A stretch of DNA of 64,000 nucleotides from Diploptera punctata (GCA_030220185.1 JASPKZ010000420.1:434001-498000), one strand, 5' to 3'. Positions 11,461-22,540 are shown, counted from the stretch's first letter. The notes: generated by a model from the sequence alone, not told the origin. Translations and numbers: made by a program.

Positions 11461-11477
11461 CATTAGTAGCTAACATT

Positions 11478-11775
11478 TTTTTTTTGATCCCACAACAGAC
11501 CCGGAGGCCCTTGGGGTAGTAGGAGGTTAAGGCTCCCACTTTTTCTAGACAATCGGCACTTGATGTCAGCCGGGTTGTCAGCCCTGCGTGACGGCCGCCT
11601 TTACCCCAGAACAAGCGCCTGGTACTCATTTCCGTTTGAGGCTAAGTCGACCCCAGGGCCATAGTGCCGCCAGAAAGTTTTGGTCAGTTTAAAAATCCTG
11701 ACCCCACCGGGACTTGAACCCTCGACCCTCCGGCTTGTAGCTCAGTGCCTTAACCACTACGCTACGGCGTGCCCC
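11478..11775 (-). mobile_element. SINE family alpha, full-length with target-site duplication
   Basis: On the minus strand it starts GGGGCACGCCGTAGCGTAGT at 11775. The A box is TAGCGTAGTGGTTAAGGC, the B box GGTTCAAGTCC, and it ends GTTGTGGGATC plus about ten A. The 13-bp duplication AGTAGCTAACATT flanks it exactly (11465-11477 and 11776-11788). That shows retroposition by target-primed reverse transcription. Other copies are at 21027, 45258, 54175 and 57264. Confidence 0.93.
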
Positions 11776-11801
11776 AGTAGCTAACATTATGGGGTTTAAT
11801 T

Positions 11802-11922
11802 TAATAATTGAGTTTGTATTTTTTAACATTCTGAAGATATGAGCAATAAGTTTTGAAACGATCGTTCAACAAAAGAAAAACATATGAGGTAAGAATGTTA
11901 AAAAATACAAACCCAATTATTA
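11802..11922. repeat. 31-bp inverted repeat with 59-nt spacer
   Basis: Arms 11802-11832 and 11892-11922 pair with a single mismatch; the left arm begins TAATAATTGAGTTTGTATTT. It precedes a second palindrome (11937-12053) and the tyrosine recombinase relic, so it may belong to that element's terminus. Confidence 0.8.
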
Positions 11923-11936
11923 AATAGTATATTGCG

Positions 11937-12053
11937 ATACAAGTGAGGTAAGCACTTGTTTACTGATCGAGAAAAAGTTTGAAAAAACGAGGCACTTGCG
12001 CCGAGTTTTTTTTTCAATTTTCGAGATCTTTTACGTGCTTACCTCATGTGTAT
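11937..12053. repeat. Imperfect palindrome upstream of tyrosine recombinase relic
   Basis: The left arm ATACAAGTGAGGTAAGCAC, a GATCGAGAAAA block and an AAAAAACGAG block face CTCG-TTTTTTTTTC, TTTTCGAGATC and GTGCTTACCTCATGTGTAT. Arms are about 50 nt around GCACTTGCGCC. It ends about 210 bp before the first recombinase ATG, where a promoter or a recombination site of the element would be expected. Confidence 0.75.
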
Positions 12054-12260
12054 TTTTTGGTCGATATGACTATTTTTTATTAAATATAGTAATATATGAA
12101 TTAAAATATTGGTTGGATGTAAATTACTTCCATAAGAATGAAACATTTGGTGATCGTTGTTATGTAGCTTTTCATTTGTTTTATTATAAGCAAGGATTGT
12201 TGACTGTGGAGACATTTTTATATGTAGTACCGTGATTAGAATCTGTTTGATAATTTTATT

Positions 12261-13332
12261 ATGGAAGGAGTCGTGGTAGATGATAGAGAAATTGAAGAAG
12301 CGTGGAGAGTGGGATGTTCTGCATTAATTCCGGAAAAGTCTATAGAAAGGTACGAGTTAGTGTACAAAATATTCAAGAAATGGTTAAGTGAAAAAGGCAT
12401 GCAGATTAACGAGAAGAATTTGTTGGCATATTTTGTTCTGAGGAATGAGAAATTAAAGTCAGCAGGAAGTATATGGTCAGAGTACTCAATGCTCAAAACT
12501 AATATAAAGTTAAATGATGATATTGACATTTCCTCATTTTCTAAATTAATTGATTTCTTGAAAAAGAAGAACATTGGTTATCGACCGAAAAAGTCTAGTG
12601 TTTTTATCAGGGAAGAAATTAATAAGTTTTTAAATGAAGCTCCTGATGATGTTCTTAATTATGAAGGTAGTAATGATTTTTCGAATTTCTGGGGCCTGTC
12701 GGAGAGAAGAATTAGTTAAAATGACGATTGACGATGTCGAGGACAGGGGTGCAGTTATAATTATTGATATCGCAAATAACAAGACGAACATTAGTAGATG
12801 TTTTACAGTTACTGAAAAGATTAATGCAGAAGTTGATTTTTTATAAATTGTAAGAAAATATGTTGTTTTGAGGCTAAAAGAGTGTAGGTGCAGACGATTT
12901 TTTTTTCTTTACATTTCGCAATGGGAAGTGCGTTGGTAAGCCTGTAGGAATTAATACTGTGGATGGAGTTCCTTCAAAAATTGCACATTATCTAAAACTA
13001 GAAAATGTGTTGCACATTATCTAAAACTAGAAAATGCGTTCAGGAGAACATCTGCTACTTTGTATGCAGATACAGGTGCAGATATTTTGTCTCTAAAACG
13101 ACACGGTGGGTGGAAATCTTCACAAGTGGCAGAAGGTTATGTAGAAAATTCTCTTCAAAGATTAATACAGCAGATAAGATTTTACATTGTGGAAGCGAGA
13201 TTGGAAGTAGGGCCGTCTACTAGCGGAGAAATAAATATGACAACATTGAACTTGAAGAAAATGGACAGTGTTCGTCCAATAGCATTCAATAATTGTAATA
13301 ATTGTATTATCACATTCAATATATCAAAATAA
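12261..13332 (+). pseudogene. Crypton-like tyrosine recombinase, frameshifted
   Basis: An intact N-terminal part (12261-12719) starts MEGVVVDDREIEEAWRVGCS and resembles the SAM-like core-binding domain. A frameshift near 12690 is followed by GACRREELVKMTIDDVED (12690-12745), the first catalytic-arginine box. After further stops, 13030-13170 reads AFRRTSATLYADTGAD, LKRHGGWKSSQVAEGYVE. This gives the second R, the H/W (HGGW) and the nucleophile Tyr (EGYVE). The His expected two residues before the RR pair appears lost. A 29-bp tandem duplication at 12981-13038 shifts the frame. Such recombinases drive Crypton transposons; domesticated relatives exist in animals. This copy is dead unless spliced around the lesions. 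Confidence 0.78.
12981..13038 (+). repeat. 29-bp tandem duplication inside recombinase relic
   Basis: TTGCACATTATCTAAAACTA...GAAAATG(T/C)G occurs twice back to back (12981-13009, 13010-13038) with one difference. At 29 bp it destroys the frame. Confidence 0.92.
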
Positions 13333-13584
13333 ATATTGCTACTATTATTTTACTTACCGTATGTGTGCTTTTTGAGTCCGTATCAGCATTGCGATTTCTT
13401 TTATTTGCATAGCAACCAGGTTAGATGTGGGAACGTTGACATACTTCCTGTAACAACAATATTAGTAGGTATAAGAAATTAGTCACATTGGCAAAAAATA
13501 ATTATACTACGCTATCATTTTTTTTTCATTTTGTGATACATTTACATGCTTAGATCTAGTGTTTGACTCCACTATTGTGTTCTC

Positions 13585-13760
13585 GGAGTAATATTGTTGC
13601 TTCGTAAACAGCGGGCTATGTTCGATTCCCGGTCGGATCGAGTTTTCTGATCAAGGTTTATGGAGGTTTTTTCTTCACCTATAAAACAAATATCAGGAAA
13701 CTTTAAGGCCTATATAGTCTCCGAACATAATCTGGCCATCACAATCATCCGTATCGTATT
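13585..13760 (+). mobile_element. SINE family gamma, diverged
   Basis: Shares the gamma B box and downstream order: GGGCTATGTTCGATTCCCGG, TCACCTATAAAACAAATATC, AGGAAACTTTAAGGCC, TCTGGCCATCACAATCATCC. Compare 19475-19630. The head is diverged and the 3' signature is missing. Confidence 0.75.
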
Positions 13761-13785
13761 CGTCTTATATATTGTGAATATACTA

Positions 13786-13876
13786 TTTGGTGACAACGAG
13801 GAGATACTAAAGGCCAACATGCCCACACTATTGAGTAACATTAAGAAATTGGTACTGGAAGTAAATAAGTCGTGAC
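13786..13876 (+). pseudogene. LINE family A, 90-bp fragment after the RT active site
   Basis: Encodes FGDNEEILKANMPTLLSNIK, KLVLEVNKS: the segment directly after the YADD box in other copies (compare 44855-44935). It is fused to the end of the SINE-gamma fragment and has no 3' tail. Confidence 0.8.
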
Positions 13877-14389
13877 TTTGTTGGTTTCTTCGTGTCAATG
13901 TTTTGTCATGCAGTATGGTGTTTGGTGGTGTATTGTGAATTAGATCAGTTAATATTTGTCTTTTGGGGGCTTTAAGATATATTTTATTTCGATGTTTTAT
14001 ATCTTCTAATAATCGTTGTATTTCGCAGTTTGCTAATAATAGTGTGTTACTGAGATGATGTGGTATTTCATTTTTATATTATTAATGTTGCAGTGAACTA
14101 TTATTAGCTGGTCAGATTATGTTTTGTGTGTCCAATTTTAGGTTTCAGTGGTCAGAACGCCTATACGAGTCGTAATATTTTCTTGAGGGTCTGTAATGAC
14201 GGTGATAACAGTTTTGTTCATCTCTGCTATTTTCTTTATGATGGTATATAGGTTCATGAAGGTACGAAATTAACTTTTGTTTTATGTGCTCTTCATTGCA
14301 GTTCTGTTGGCGATGTTTTAATTACGGATTTTTTCAGCGTTATCGGTGAGATTATATGTTACAATTAGAAAATACTTCATCAGTTCTTC

Positions 14390-15110
14390 TTTGAGGGTGT
14401 TTAATTTTTCATCAATATAAAATTCTAGATTTTCGGTGGCCGCAAGAAACTTTTCATCTGTGATTTTATTTATTTCTTCATGTGCTAAGTTTAATTTGTT
14501 TTCATTGTCTGTATTTGTATTTACTGGTGTAAGTGTTAGAAAGTTCCATGCTCTTGTGCTGGGTTTTATAGATTTTTTGTTTTGTTTTTGGGGAATGAAG
14601 GGAATGTAAGTTGTGGGAAATAGCGTTGCTTCATTGGGGTACTTGGGACATTTTACCTATCCTGTGTAATGCCCTTTTTTATTATACGTAATCGCAATTA
14701 ATAAGGTCATTTGTGTTTGTTTGATCTGTAAATTTGGAAGGATGTTGACCGCACATGTAACTTTTTTTGCGGGCATGACATTCGTTTTGACTGTGTCCAT
14801 ATCGGCAACAATTTCTACAAGGGATGTACATGTAACCTTCCAGATACTCTGTATCTTCTGCCTAATAGCCTTCATTTATAGATTTTTTTGTCTCTTGTTT
14901 ATTTGAAAACGTTAGTAGAACCATGTGTGTAATATTGCTATCTTTGTTTGTGAAACGTGATAGTTCTGTCATGTGATACTTGACTTCTTTATGTTCGTAT
15001 GTAAGTTCCTATTCGCAGAGTAATTACTAGTTCTTTATCCATCTCCCCTTTAAAGGGCATTTGTTTTTCTCTATGGGAAGTTTTTTAGTTACGTTCTTCT
15101 GTTTCCTGGT
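14390..15110 (-). pseudogene. Jockey-like LINE ORF1 (Gag) relic with zinc knuckle
   Basis: Minus-strand translation across frames gives KYHMTELSRFTNKDSNITHM, VLLTFSNKQETKKS (about 14990-14880). Next is PCRNCCRYGHSQNECHARKK, SYMCGQHPSKFTD (about 14825-14740). C-x2-C-x4-H-x4-C is a canonical Gag-type CCHC knuckle, and the preceding block matches the PRE_C2HC region of insect Jockey-clade ORF1 proteins. A later stretch (AWNFLTLTPVNTN, EEINKITDEKFLAATENLEF) continues to about 14390. Stops and frameshifts show decay. No matching ORF2 adjoins it. Confidence 0.72.
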
Positions 15111-15114
15111 CTGT

Positions 15115-18100
15115 GCCTCCTGTAGTGCAGGTCCTAGTTATTTTAGTTATATAAATCCAAAGGTGTCTTTAATGGAAAAGTAAGAGTGGAGGGGAATTTT
15201 ATCAATATTTCTATTTAACCCTAGGGAGTTATTTTAACCTATTTGGTGTAAAAATAATAAGTGAATTACTACTATTGTTACAATAATAAAGGTTAATAAA
15301 ATGAAAAGTAAAGAATCGATTTAAAGCGCATTATCTACTGCAAATCCATTTTCCAAGTAGTGAAGCTTTTTACGATATGGTAAGTGTTGAGTAAGGTTCG
15401 AAATTATCACCATTTACATCATAAGTAGCCACAATGAAATGGTATATATTCCTGAAAGTAACACAGAGCAACAATTTTTTTTTTGTCTCAGAAAGAAAAA
15501 TATGTGATTCTGATAGTATTTTGTCTCCTGAATTCAAATATGATATCGGGTTTTCTCCACCACGCAAGGTTTCCGAGAGACAGGAATTTATAATTTCAAA
15601 CACTTTAATATTTCCTACATTCGTAACTACACAATATTCGAACATTCGGATTCACCTAGAAGGTAAGAAATGTGGATTATCTGCTATATTTCGCCTGTGG
15701 AGCATCCCTCTTAATGGTCCAACAATAATCGGCCAGAATATTAGGATTCCATTTGCCTTGATATCTCTTTTCCATAGCTGAAATCTGCTGAGTTAGCTCA
15801 TTTGGTTTTATTTTACAATGGACGAAACAAGTTTATTAAAAAATAATTATTTAAATACATTAATTGAAATTGAAATAAAAAACTGTGGGTGATTGAGAAA
15901 TTCCGATTACATATTTGAAAACACGATAAAAAAACTGCATTAAGTATAACTATTGGTACTCTTGAGACAAAAATCATGTTGACCAGTGTAATCATTAGCA
16001 TTCTTTCATAGAGTTGGTCGATTTTGAAGTTGGACAACCCTAAGCGACGTATTGTTTGTTTTGTTTAATGTTTTATTTTAGTTTTGTTGCCATAATGTAT
16101 ATACATTAAGCAATTAGTCACGTCATCCGGAGATATTTTAGTTGATGGTGAAGTTGCTTTCTACCCGGGGGGGGGCAGTTGGTAACTGTCATATTGTGTG
16201 TGTTCTTTATTGTGTGTATGTAATTGCTTAAGCTTGAGGTATGCTTTATTTATTGGAGAGAAAATGTTAACAGGGTTGGACGTTTGCCCTGTCCTTGCCC
16301 TGGTATTGGGCAAGGCTAAGGGCAGATGGAAGTTAGTTATAGATTATTTGGATAAGGAAGAGTTTTAAGGAGTACCTCTGTTTATCGTCGTTCCTCTTAC
16401 CTTAGCGTATACTGATTTATTTACAGGCGTTTGGATGTCTAAATATGGAACTGAAGCAAACCACATACTCTATTAGGCCCTGGAATAGCTCTGCCTGATG
16501 CTGAGAATCGCATTTAAATGTTGTAAATTTCTGCAAACACTCGCCCAGAGTCCGCAGTACCTATAGGCAGCCAGTTAAGAGCATTCACAAGTTTAATTGA
16601 AAATAAATCTAACCCACAAAAATTCGAAAGTTGAGTTTTCAGTGGATTGGTGTTCTATTCGGAGAGTATCACGACATGTTGAATGCAAAACTATCGCTGC
16701 TCTCTTCCAGATTTGGTTTTAAATGTTTGGCATTCAAGCGAATGCAACTCAAAAACAAAGTTTAAAATCCCAACTCAAATGAATATGAGCCTCTTAAATA
16801 AGGAAAAATTATTCAGAGTAATAAAGATAAAAATAAACTAAAAATGGGGGCAAAATAATAAGAAATATAATTAGAAGTTAATGGAAATATATGTTATTTT
16901 CTAAATAACTTAATGGCATCTCTAAACGGCAATCTATAAGTAACAAAATGGTGGAAGCTGTTATCAAGTCATTAACAGCAGTGCAGAAAAACAATTATTG
17001 CGCATGTGCAAATTCATTCCACCACAGTTCCGTGAACTCTAATCAGAATCTTAGAGAAATTGAGTAACAATAAGAAAGGCACAAAGAATGTAACGAAATA
17101 AAAATGGAAAACTTTATTTATTATATACAACTTCCTCATTAGAGGGTTGCCTCAAGGACAAAGTGATACAGACAATTAATTTTTGAAATTGATGAAATGC
17201 ATTTTGTAAACACATTTTAAAAAGTTTCAAATTGCAATCGAAGCATACACACTATAAAGTAGAAATTTTGTAAATATGGTTTCTTAAAATTACAAATTGA
17301 TTTTAATGGCAGCGATGGCAATTTTAAAAAGATACACCCTGTCCAAATCTACTTAAAACTGATTAACTGACTGACAATAAGAAAGGCACAAAGAATGTAA
17401 CGAAATAATAAATGAAAAATAAATACTGAAAACTGATTAACTTAGAAATTTTTCTAACTGAATCAGTGTTCAATATGTATTTTCAACTTATTATAGCATT
17501 TTTACTTAAATATGTGTTAGATCACTTTTCCACTCTATAGATATAAAGTGATAGATAGATGCACTACGTTCTGTATTATATTGTTAATATTTAATTATTA
17601 TTATTATTATTATTTATAATTATTAGCATGTTATTTTGCATTCAAATTGGCTGTATATGATTCGAATAGGATGAGAGATTAAAATGTATATGATATAATT
17701 AAGGCAATAGCCTCAAAATGAACATTATCCGTTTTTTTTTTTTCCGTTTTCCCAATAATTTGTAGTTTGTGGGTTAGATTTATTTTCGGTGCAACTATGC
17801 AATTGTTTATTATGCTCGATGATCATCAATCCATAGTTCAAAGTCCTCACATACATTAAGAAATTGCCTGCTTCGAACCGGTTGAACAAACTCCACATTA
17901 AAAAAATAACTTTTTGTCTACGATGTTCTAACTCTTCTGAATCAGTGTCCCTCATAAAGTATATTTTGTGGTCAGAAAATTAACTTCCTTTTAGGGTAAC
18001 TTTGTGAATTCGACAGTACCGGTAATCAAAACTTAATTGAGATCCCCTGAAAAATTTAAAAAGGAACGAATCTAAACAAACTGTTTCTAATAAGGCGAAA

Positions 18101-18330
18101 TATTGGTTAAAAACTCGGCGCTTACATTTATTTGAACTGAAACTGCATGGAACCATTGTTTTCGTAACATTTATCAATATAAAGTTTTTGTAGAATCTTA
18201 TTGCACTCGGCTTACACTTGCACAATATTTATTGTTGACATTGTTCATCCGCAGTGTTCGGAAATCAGGCAACGCTAGATATTTTGCACATAGAGGCAGA
18301 TTGTTTATAAACAGCTGTGAATTCAGTATA
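15115..18330. other. No recognisable gene; minor repeats
   Basis: AT-rich. A 35-bp direct repeat (ACAATAAGAAAGGCACAAAG...) occurs at about 17070 and 17373. A G-run is at 16168-16176, a small stem-loop CCTTGCCC/GGGCAAGG at 16291-16314, and an (ATT)n run at 17589-17611. ORFs at 15370-15781 and 17725-18225 show no recognisable motif. Confidence 0.45.
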
Positions 18331-18424
18331 AGTAAACCGCGTCACGTCGCTATCGATGGCCACTCAGTAAAAAGAAGTACAGAATGTAGTTATGCATGAA
18401 TGATCAGACTTAATTATCTTATAA

Positions 18425-18610
18425 ATAAAAATTAATGTTTGTTTGTTTGTATATTTGTTTGTTCGTACTTTATGCGCGGACATACCGTTGATCCGATTGT
18501 GATGGGGTTTTTTTGCAAAATGTTCAGGAGATTCCCGGGATGAACATAGACTATAAGAGAGTTGTGATACTCTCAACTCCTACACCCTTAAAAATCGCCC
18601 TTTGTAGTGG
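18425..18610. mobile_element. Helitron/Lep1-like conserved repeat segment
   Basis: (GTTT)n, then GCGCGGACATACCGTTGATC, CGATTGTGATGGGGT and CCCGGGATGAACATAGACTA. This word order resembles a sequence widespread in insect non-autonomous Helitron-type repeats. That match is from memory of the family, so family membership is inference. Confidence 0.35.
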
Positions 18611-18748
18611 AAAACCTGAAAAAAGTTGCTCTTCGAACGCTTAAATGGCTTACGCTGCCTAAACCATAAGAAATACACAAAATTAATGTACACAGAATTG
18701 AATATCTCAAAAAGCTCTACAAAAAAGTCCGCGACAGCATATGTTTTT

Positions 18749-18866
18749 CTCTTACGGATAACTCACAAAAACCATTTTTGTCTTTCATTGATACCAAGAG
18801 CCCCTTATCTCTTACGGATAACTCACAATAACCATTTTTGTCTTTCATTGATATCAAGAGTCTCTC
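18749..18866. repeat. Tandem duplication, 60-bp unit, two copies
   Basis: CTCTTACGGATAACTCACAA... starts at 18749 and again at 18809 with few differences (ATACCAAGAG versus ATATCAAGAG). Confidence 0.9.
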
Positions 18867-19012
18867 GCCGTAGCCGAGTGGTTAAGGCAAGAAGCATTGG
18901 CGCAGAACTAGGAGTCTTACGCTGGTTCGAGCCTCTACGGGGGAAAACATTTATCTTATTGAATGTCGGCCGGTATGGGACCGGTGCACAGTGGGTCAGA
19001 AATGAAATCTAG
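18867..19012 (+). mobile_element. SINE family beta, 3'-truncated
   Basis: Head CGCCGTAGCCGAGTGGTTAA and B-box region GCTGGTTCGAGCCTCTACGG, then GGCCGGTATGGGACCGGTGC as in the full copy at 48318. It stops after about 145 bp. Confidence 0.85.
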
Positions 19013-19436
19013 CTGGGTAAAAATAAAAAAAGAAAGTGTTTTGACTCACTCTCATCAATTTATTTTTTTTCACTCTAATATAATTGTTATATGACGGTTC
19101 ATGACTATGTGAAGTCATCATTCAGACTTCTTGAGCCACAACAGAAGGCTGTAGGAGGTTTCCTTGAGAACTTATTTAATAATATCTAATTATGTCCTAA
19201 TTTCTGAATTTTATGGTAAAAAGTAACATATTTTTATCGTCCGCCCATGAGATGAGAATTGAACGTTCGGGCAGGACAACGTCTACCGAGTACGTTAATG
19301 TTTTATAAACACAGTTCCCTTTATTTCTATTTATAATAGAATACTGAGTGGCCTTCAATAGCGATATCTGACGCGGTACATAGGCAATGTCTTTCCACCT
19401 GTTACAAACAATTTATAATCTGTGTATATATAACCT

Positions 19437-19785
19437 ATAGTCCACCGCTGTGGTCTCGAGGTAGTGCTGCCTTGTCAGGCAGCGGGCCCGGGTTCGATTC
19501 CCGGTTCGGGCACTTTTTCTGGGTGAGGTTTTTATCGGGGTTCTTCCTCGCCTGTAAGACAAGTGTCAGGAAAACTTTAAGGCCCAAACTGTCCCCGAAA
19601 TCATATGGCCATCACCATCAGCATCATCCTTATCATTATCATCATCATTATAATCATCCTTCACCGGTGTGGAAACCAACGGGAAGCTACAACACTTACA
19701 ATTCCCTAGTAAAGCTACAAGCATTGCAGTGAAGGACCTGCCTTCGGGCAGAATTACTATGGATGGATATAACCTATCGTTGACC
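19437..19785 (+). mobile_element. SINE family gamma, near full length
   Basis: Head GTCCACCGCTGTGGTCTCGA, B box GGGTTCGATTCCCGG, body AGGAAAACTTTAAGGCCCAA and CCGAAATCATATGGCCATCA. A CAT/ATC-rich stretch follows, then CGGGAAGCTACAACACTTAC and terminal CTTCGGGCAGAATTACTATG with GGAT repeats. It matches 44452 and 59893 throughout. Confidence 0.9.
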
Positions 19786-20039
19786 GGTGCCTCAATTTCT
19801 AAGTCTTGTGATCAGCCCTTTTTTTTATATTTTCTCATTAAAATTAAAAACGAGTCTGTATCATTTAAAAGTTTACTTTTTCAATCTAATAATTTTACAA
19901 CATTGCATATATACATTATATTGAAATCAGTTCAACTTTACATTAAAATGATTGGTCCAACCAATCATAGTGCAGTTAACAAAAGCTAGGTCATCCTATC
20001 ATAATTGGTCAAAGGCTTTGTCTTACTGTGTTAAACATG

Positions 20040-20605
20040 GAGGTTAGAATGAATAAAATAATAAATAAATAAATAAATAAATAAAGCCTGATATGTCCCT
20101 ATGGGGTAAAGGCCTCCCTGTACAGGGGTTAAGCTCTATTTGAGAGTGTCACCCGGTGAGCTACTCCGTGGTGAGAAGTTGACTTGGATGTAGCACTTGG
20201 TTTGTATACACTGTCTGTTCTGTGATTAGTTAATACACAGTTGGCTCTCCATCGTTCTCCAGGTTTTCCTGCATCTGGCGACTCTGGACCATTGCGCCCC
20301 TGCTCGTTCTTTTGAAGATGTCAGCCCATCGTCGTCTTGGTCTTCCGCGCTGTCTCTTGCCTGTGTACGGGTCCCACATGGTTGTTTTTATCGTCCACCT
20401 GTCGTCCTGTATTCTTGCAACGTGGCCTCCCCACTTCCATTTTTTCCTGATGGCTTGTTGTGCAGGATCAGTTGTTGAGGACATCGCTTGAAGTGTTGTA
20501 TTCGAGATTCTGTCCTTCAGAGTTATGCCTAAGATTTTCCTCTCCATTTTCCTTTGGCATACTTGGAGTGTGTACTTCAGTTTGGCAGTAAGATTCCATA
20601 AGCTG
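20040..20605 (-). pseudogene. LINE family F, C-terminal ORF2 with 3' UTR and (TTTA)n tail
   Basis: Open on the minus strand from 20547 to 20230: MERKILGITLKDRISNTTLQ, RKKWKWGGHVARIQDDRW, GRPRRRWADIFKRTS. In-frame sequence just upstream (CQRK) extends it to about 20560. This is the post-RT region of an endonuclease/reverse-transcriptase LINE. After the stop a conserved-looking UTR (GGGAGGCCTTTACCCCATAG) runs into (TTTA)n at 20045-20084, a plausible 3' tail. RT core missing. Confidence 0.83.
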
Positions 20606-21026
20606 CATTATTTATTTTGTTCATGAAGTAGGTCTAATCTAACAGATAGCGTCAAGATCTCAAAATCGAATGTATTGTCCTGACCCGCATTATTTCCCTC
20701 TACTGAAAAATTAAATCTTCCGTCATATAGTGGTGTTCACAGGCAGCCTCTCATTTATTGAAGTATATTTTATTGGTTTTCTTTATTTGAATTTTATATT
20801 TTCATATTTATTGCGTACGATAACCGTATAAAATAGAAATATGACTGTAGACATAAGCAATTCATATTATTTAAATTTGTATTCTGTCATTTTATTAGCC
20901 ATAAAAATGAGAATTTCCAGTCTGTTAAACTTTCATCATCCGATAACGTTACTGACCAAGTCCAAAATACTTTTCAACCCTACAATGAACAACCAATAAT
21001 CAACATATCATTTTACATAACGTGAC

Positions 21027-21166
21027 GCTTGTTCTGGGGGTAAAGACGGCCGTCACGCAGGGCTGACAACCCGGCTGACATCAAGTGCCGATTGTCTAGA
21101 AAAAGTGGGAGCCTTAACCTGCTACTACCCCAAGGGCCTCGGTGCCTGTTGTGTGATCACTTTACT
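21027..21166 (+). mobile_element. SINE family alpha, 5'-truncated, fused to LINE-A
   Basis: CGCTTGTTCTGGGGGTAAAG through GTTGTGTGATCACTTTACTT is the 3' half of alpha, in the same orientation as the LINE-A segment that starts immediately at 21167. No LINE sequence lies upstream of the SINE. Confidence 0.92.
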
Positions 21167-21632
21167 TTTACCAGTTATATTATATGGGTGCGAAACATGG
21201 ACTCTTACTTTAAGGGAGAAAAGGAGATTACAAGTATTTGAGAATAAAGTACTTAGGAACATTTTTGGACCAAAGAGAGATGAACAGACAGGTGAATGGA
21301 GAAGACTACATAACAATGAACTACATGGTCTTTATAGGAAGCCAGATATAATAAGAACAGTTATGTCTCGTAGACTGCGATGGGCAGGACATGTTGCACG
21401 TATGGGGAATGAAAGACTCGCATGGAAGATTCTTGTAGGAAAGCCAGAGGGAAAACGACCAGTTGGTAGACCAAGAATGAGGTGGGAGAATAACATTAAC
21501 TATGATTTGAGGGAAGTAGATTATACAGGGAAAGATTGGAAAGCATTAGCTCAGGATAGGGATGTATGGAGAGCTTATGTCCGCGCGGCCATGAACCTAC
21601 GGGTTCGATAATGCCAGTGAGTGAGTAAGTAT
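21167..21632 (+). pseudogene. LINE family A, 3' segment with open reading frame
   Basis: Begins inside ORF2 at LPVILYGCETWTLTLREKRR and stays open to 21611, ending AQDRDVWRAYVRAAMNLRVR. Then comes the standard 3' end GTGCCAGTGAGTGAGTAAGT. It lacks everything upstream, including RT. The apparent start codon at 21105 lies in the SINE and is accidental. Its intact frame suggests a younger insertion than the 8668 or 56565 copies. Confidence 0.92.
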
Positions 21633-21887
21633 CATTAACTTTATTGTGTTATGAGATCTCATTATTGTTCAGTTTGGCCAAATAATCGTTTCGAATTTAA
21701 TATTACCGTTATTTCTGTATTTTAATGTAACATTTGTTTGACCTTATCAGTGGAAGAGAAGGGCACATGAACTAAATTTCAACAGGACAATTAAATAAAC
21801 AAATAAAATAATATTAAACACATTAATTAATAAATATTATATTGTAGTAGCTTTGAAATATAAGGAATTTAAATATATTTTTGAAAA

Positions 21888-22030
21888 CTCATGGATGCTA
21901 GAAATAAAGACTCGAATGAGAACCAGAGGGCTGAAGGACATGGAGTGGATGGATAGGGACGAATGGAAAAGGAAAATAAAACTTGACACACAGACATATA
22001 TGTAAACATTGAAAATCTGTATATAAACTA
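21888..22030 (+). pseudogene. LINE family D, terminal fragment
   Basis: Reads MRTRGLKDMEWMDRDEWKRK, IKLDTQTY, then CATTGAAAATCTGTATATAA. It is comparable with the end of the 7545-7985 copy (DRDEWRKRI, then AGAACCTCTTAAATG). Confidence 0.65.
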
Positions 22031-22379
22031 AAAATCAATCAATTATATGATTAATTAATTAACTAGTATTTCAATATATCAAATCTGTTAAAACATTTCT
22101 TTAAAAGAGAGAATGCTAGAAGACATGATTGCCTGAGAAATTGACATCAGAAATAGTCCCTCTGTCTCTCTATAACCATACATCCACCACGTGAGAAAAA
22201 AGTGAGCCCTTGTGGGAGTTATTTAACAAATGTAGTGTATCTAGGATTATTTCCCTGATAGAGCTGATCTCCTAAAGAGATACCTAGTAGACAATTAGAG
22301 CATTACGTGGAAGGGAAATGCCATTTAAATTTTGCTCAGGCGGCTGTAATTTAGACTTGAGGTCCTTTTAGGAGCCCGA

Positions 22380-22540
22380 AAATATTCATACTCGGACCCC
22401 AGGGATTAAAACCCCTCCTGGTAGACTTGTCCCTTGGAATTTACCATCCTAAAAGTTCATCGACCCGGACGTGTTTGAAACCGCGACCCTCGAAACTAGA
22501 AGCAAAGAACTGAATCCATAGATCACAGTCACGACCAGTA
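22380..22540 (-). mobile_element. Degenerate SINE, possibly family epsilon
   Basis: Minus strand: a B-box-like GGTTTCAAACACGTCCGGGT, then GATGAACTTTTAGGATGG. This resembles the layout of the epsilon copy at 31999. Too decayed to delimit. Confidence 0.4.

Larger units (their letters stand above)
18337..19376. mobile_element. Possible DNA transposon bounded by about 33-bp inverted repeats
   Basis: CCGCGTCA...CGCTATCGATGGCCACTCAGTA (18337-18369) is matched inverted at 19343-19376 as TACTGAGTGGCC...AGCGATATCTGACGCGG. The interval of about 1 kb holds a Helitron-like motif, a 60-bp tandem duplication and a SINE-beta fragment. No transposase is seen and outer boundaries are uncertain. Confidence 0.5.

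Noticed and set aside
14721..14906. Membrane-protein-like plus-strand ORF
   Set aside because: It is the antisense of a LINE ORF1 zinc-knuckle relic, whose motifs explain the sequence better.
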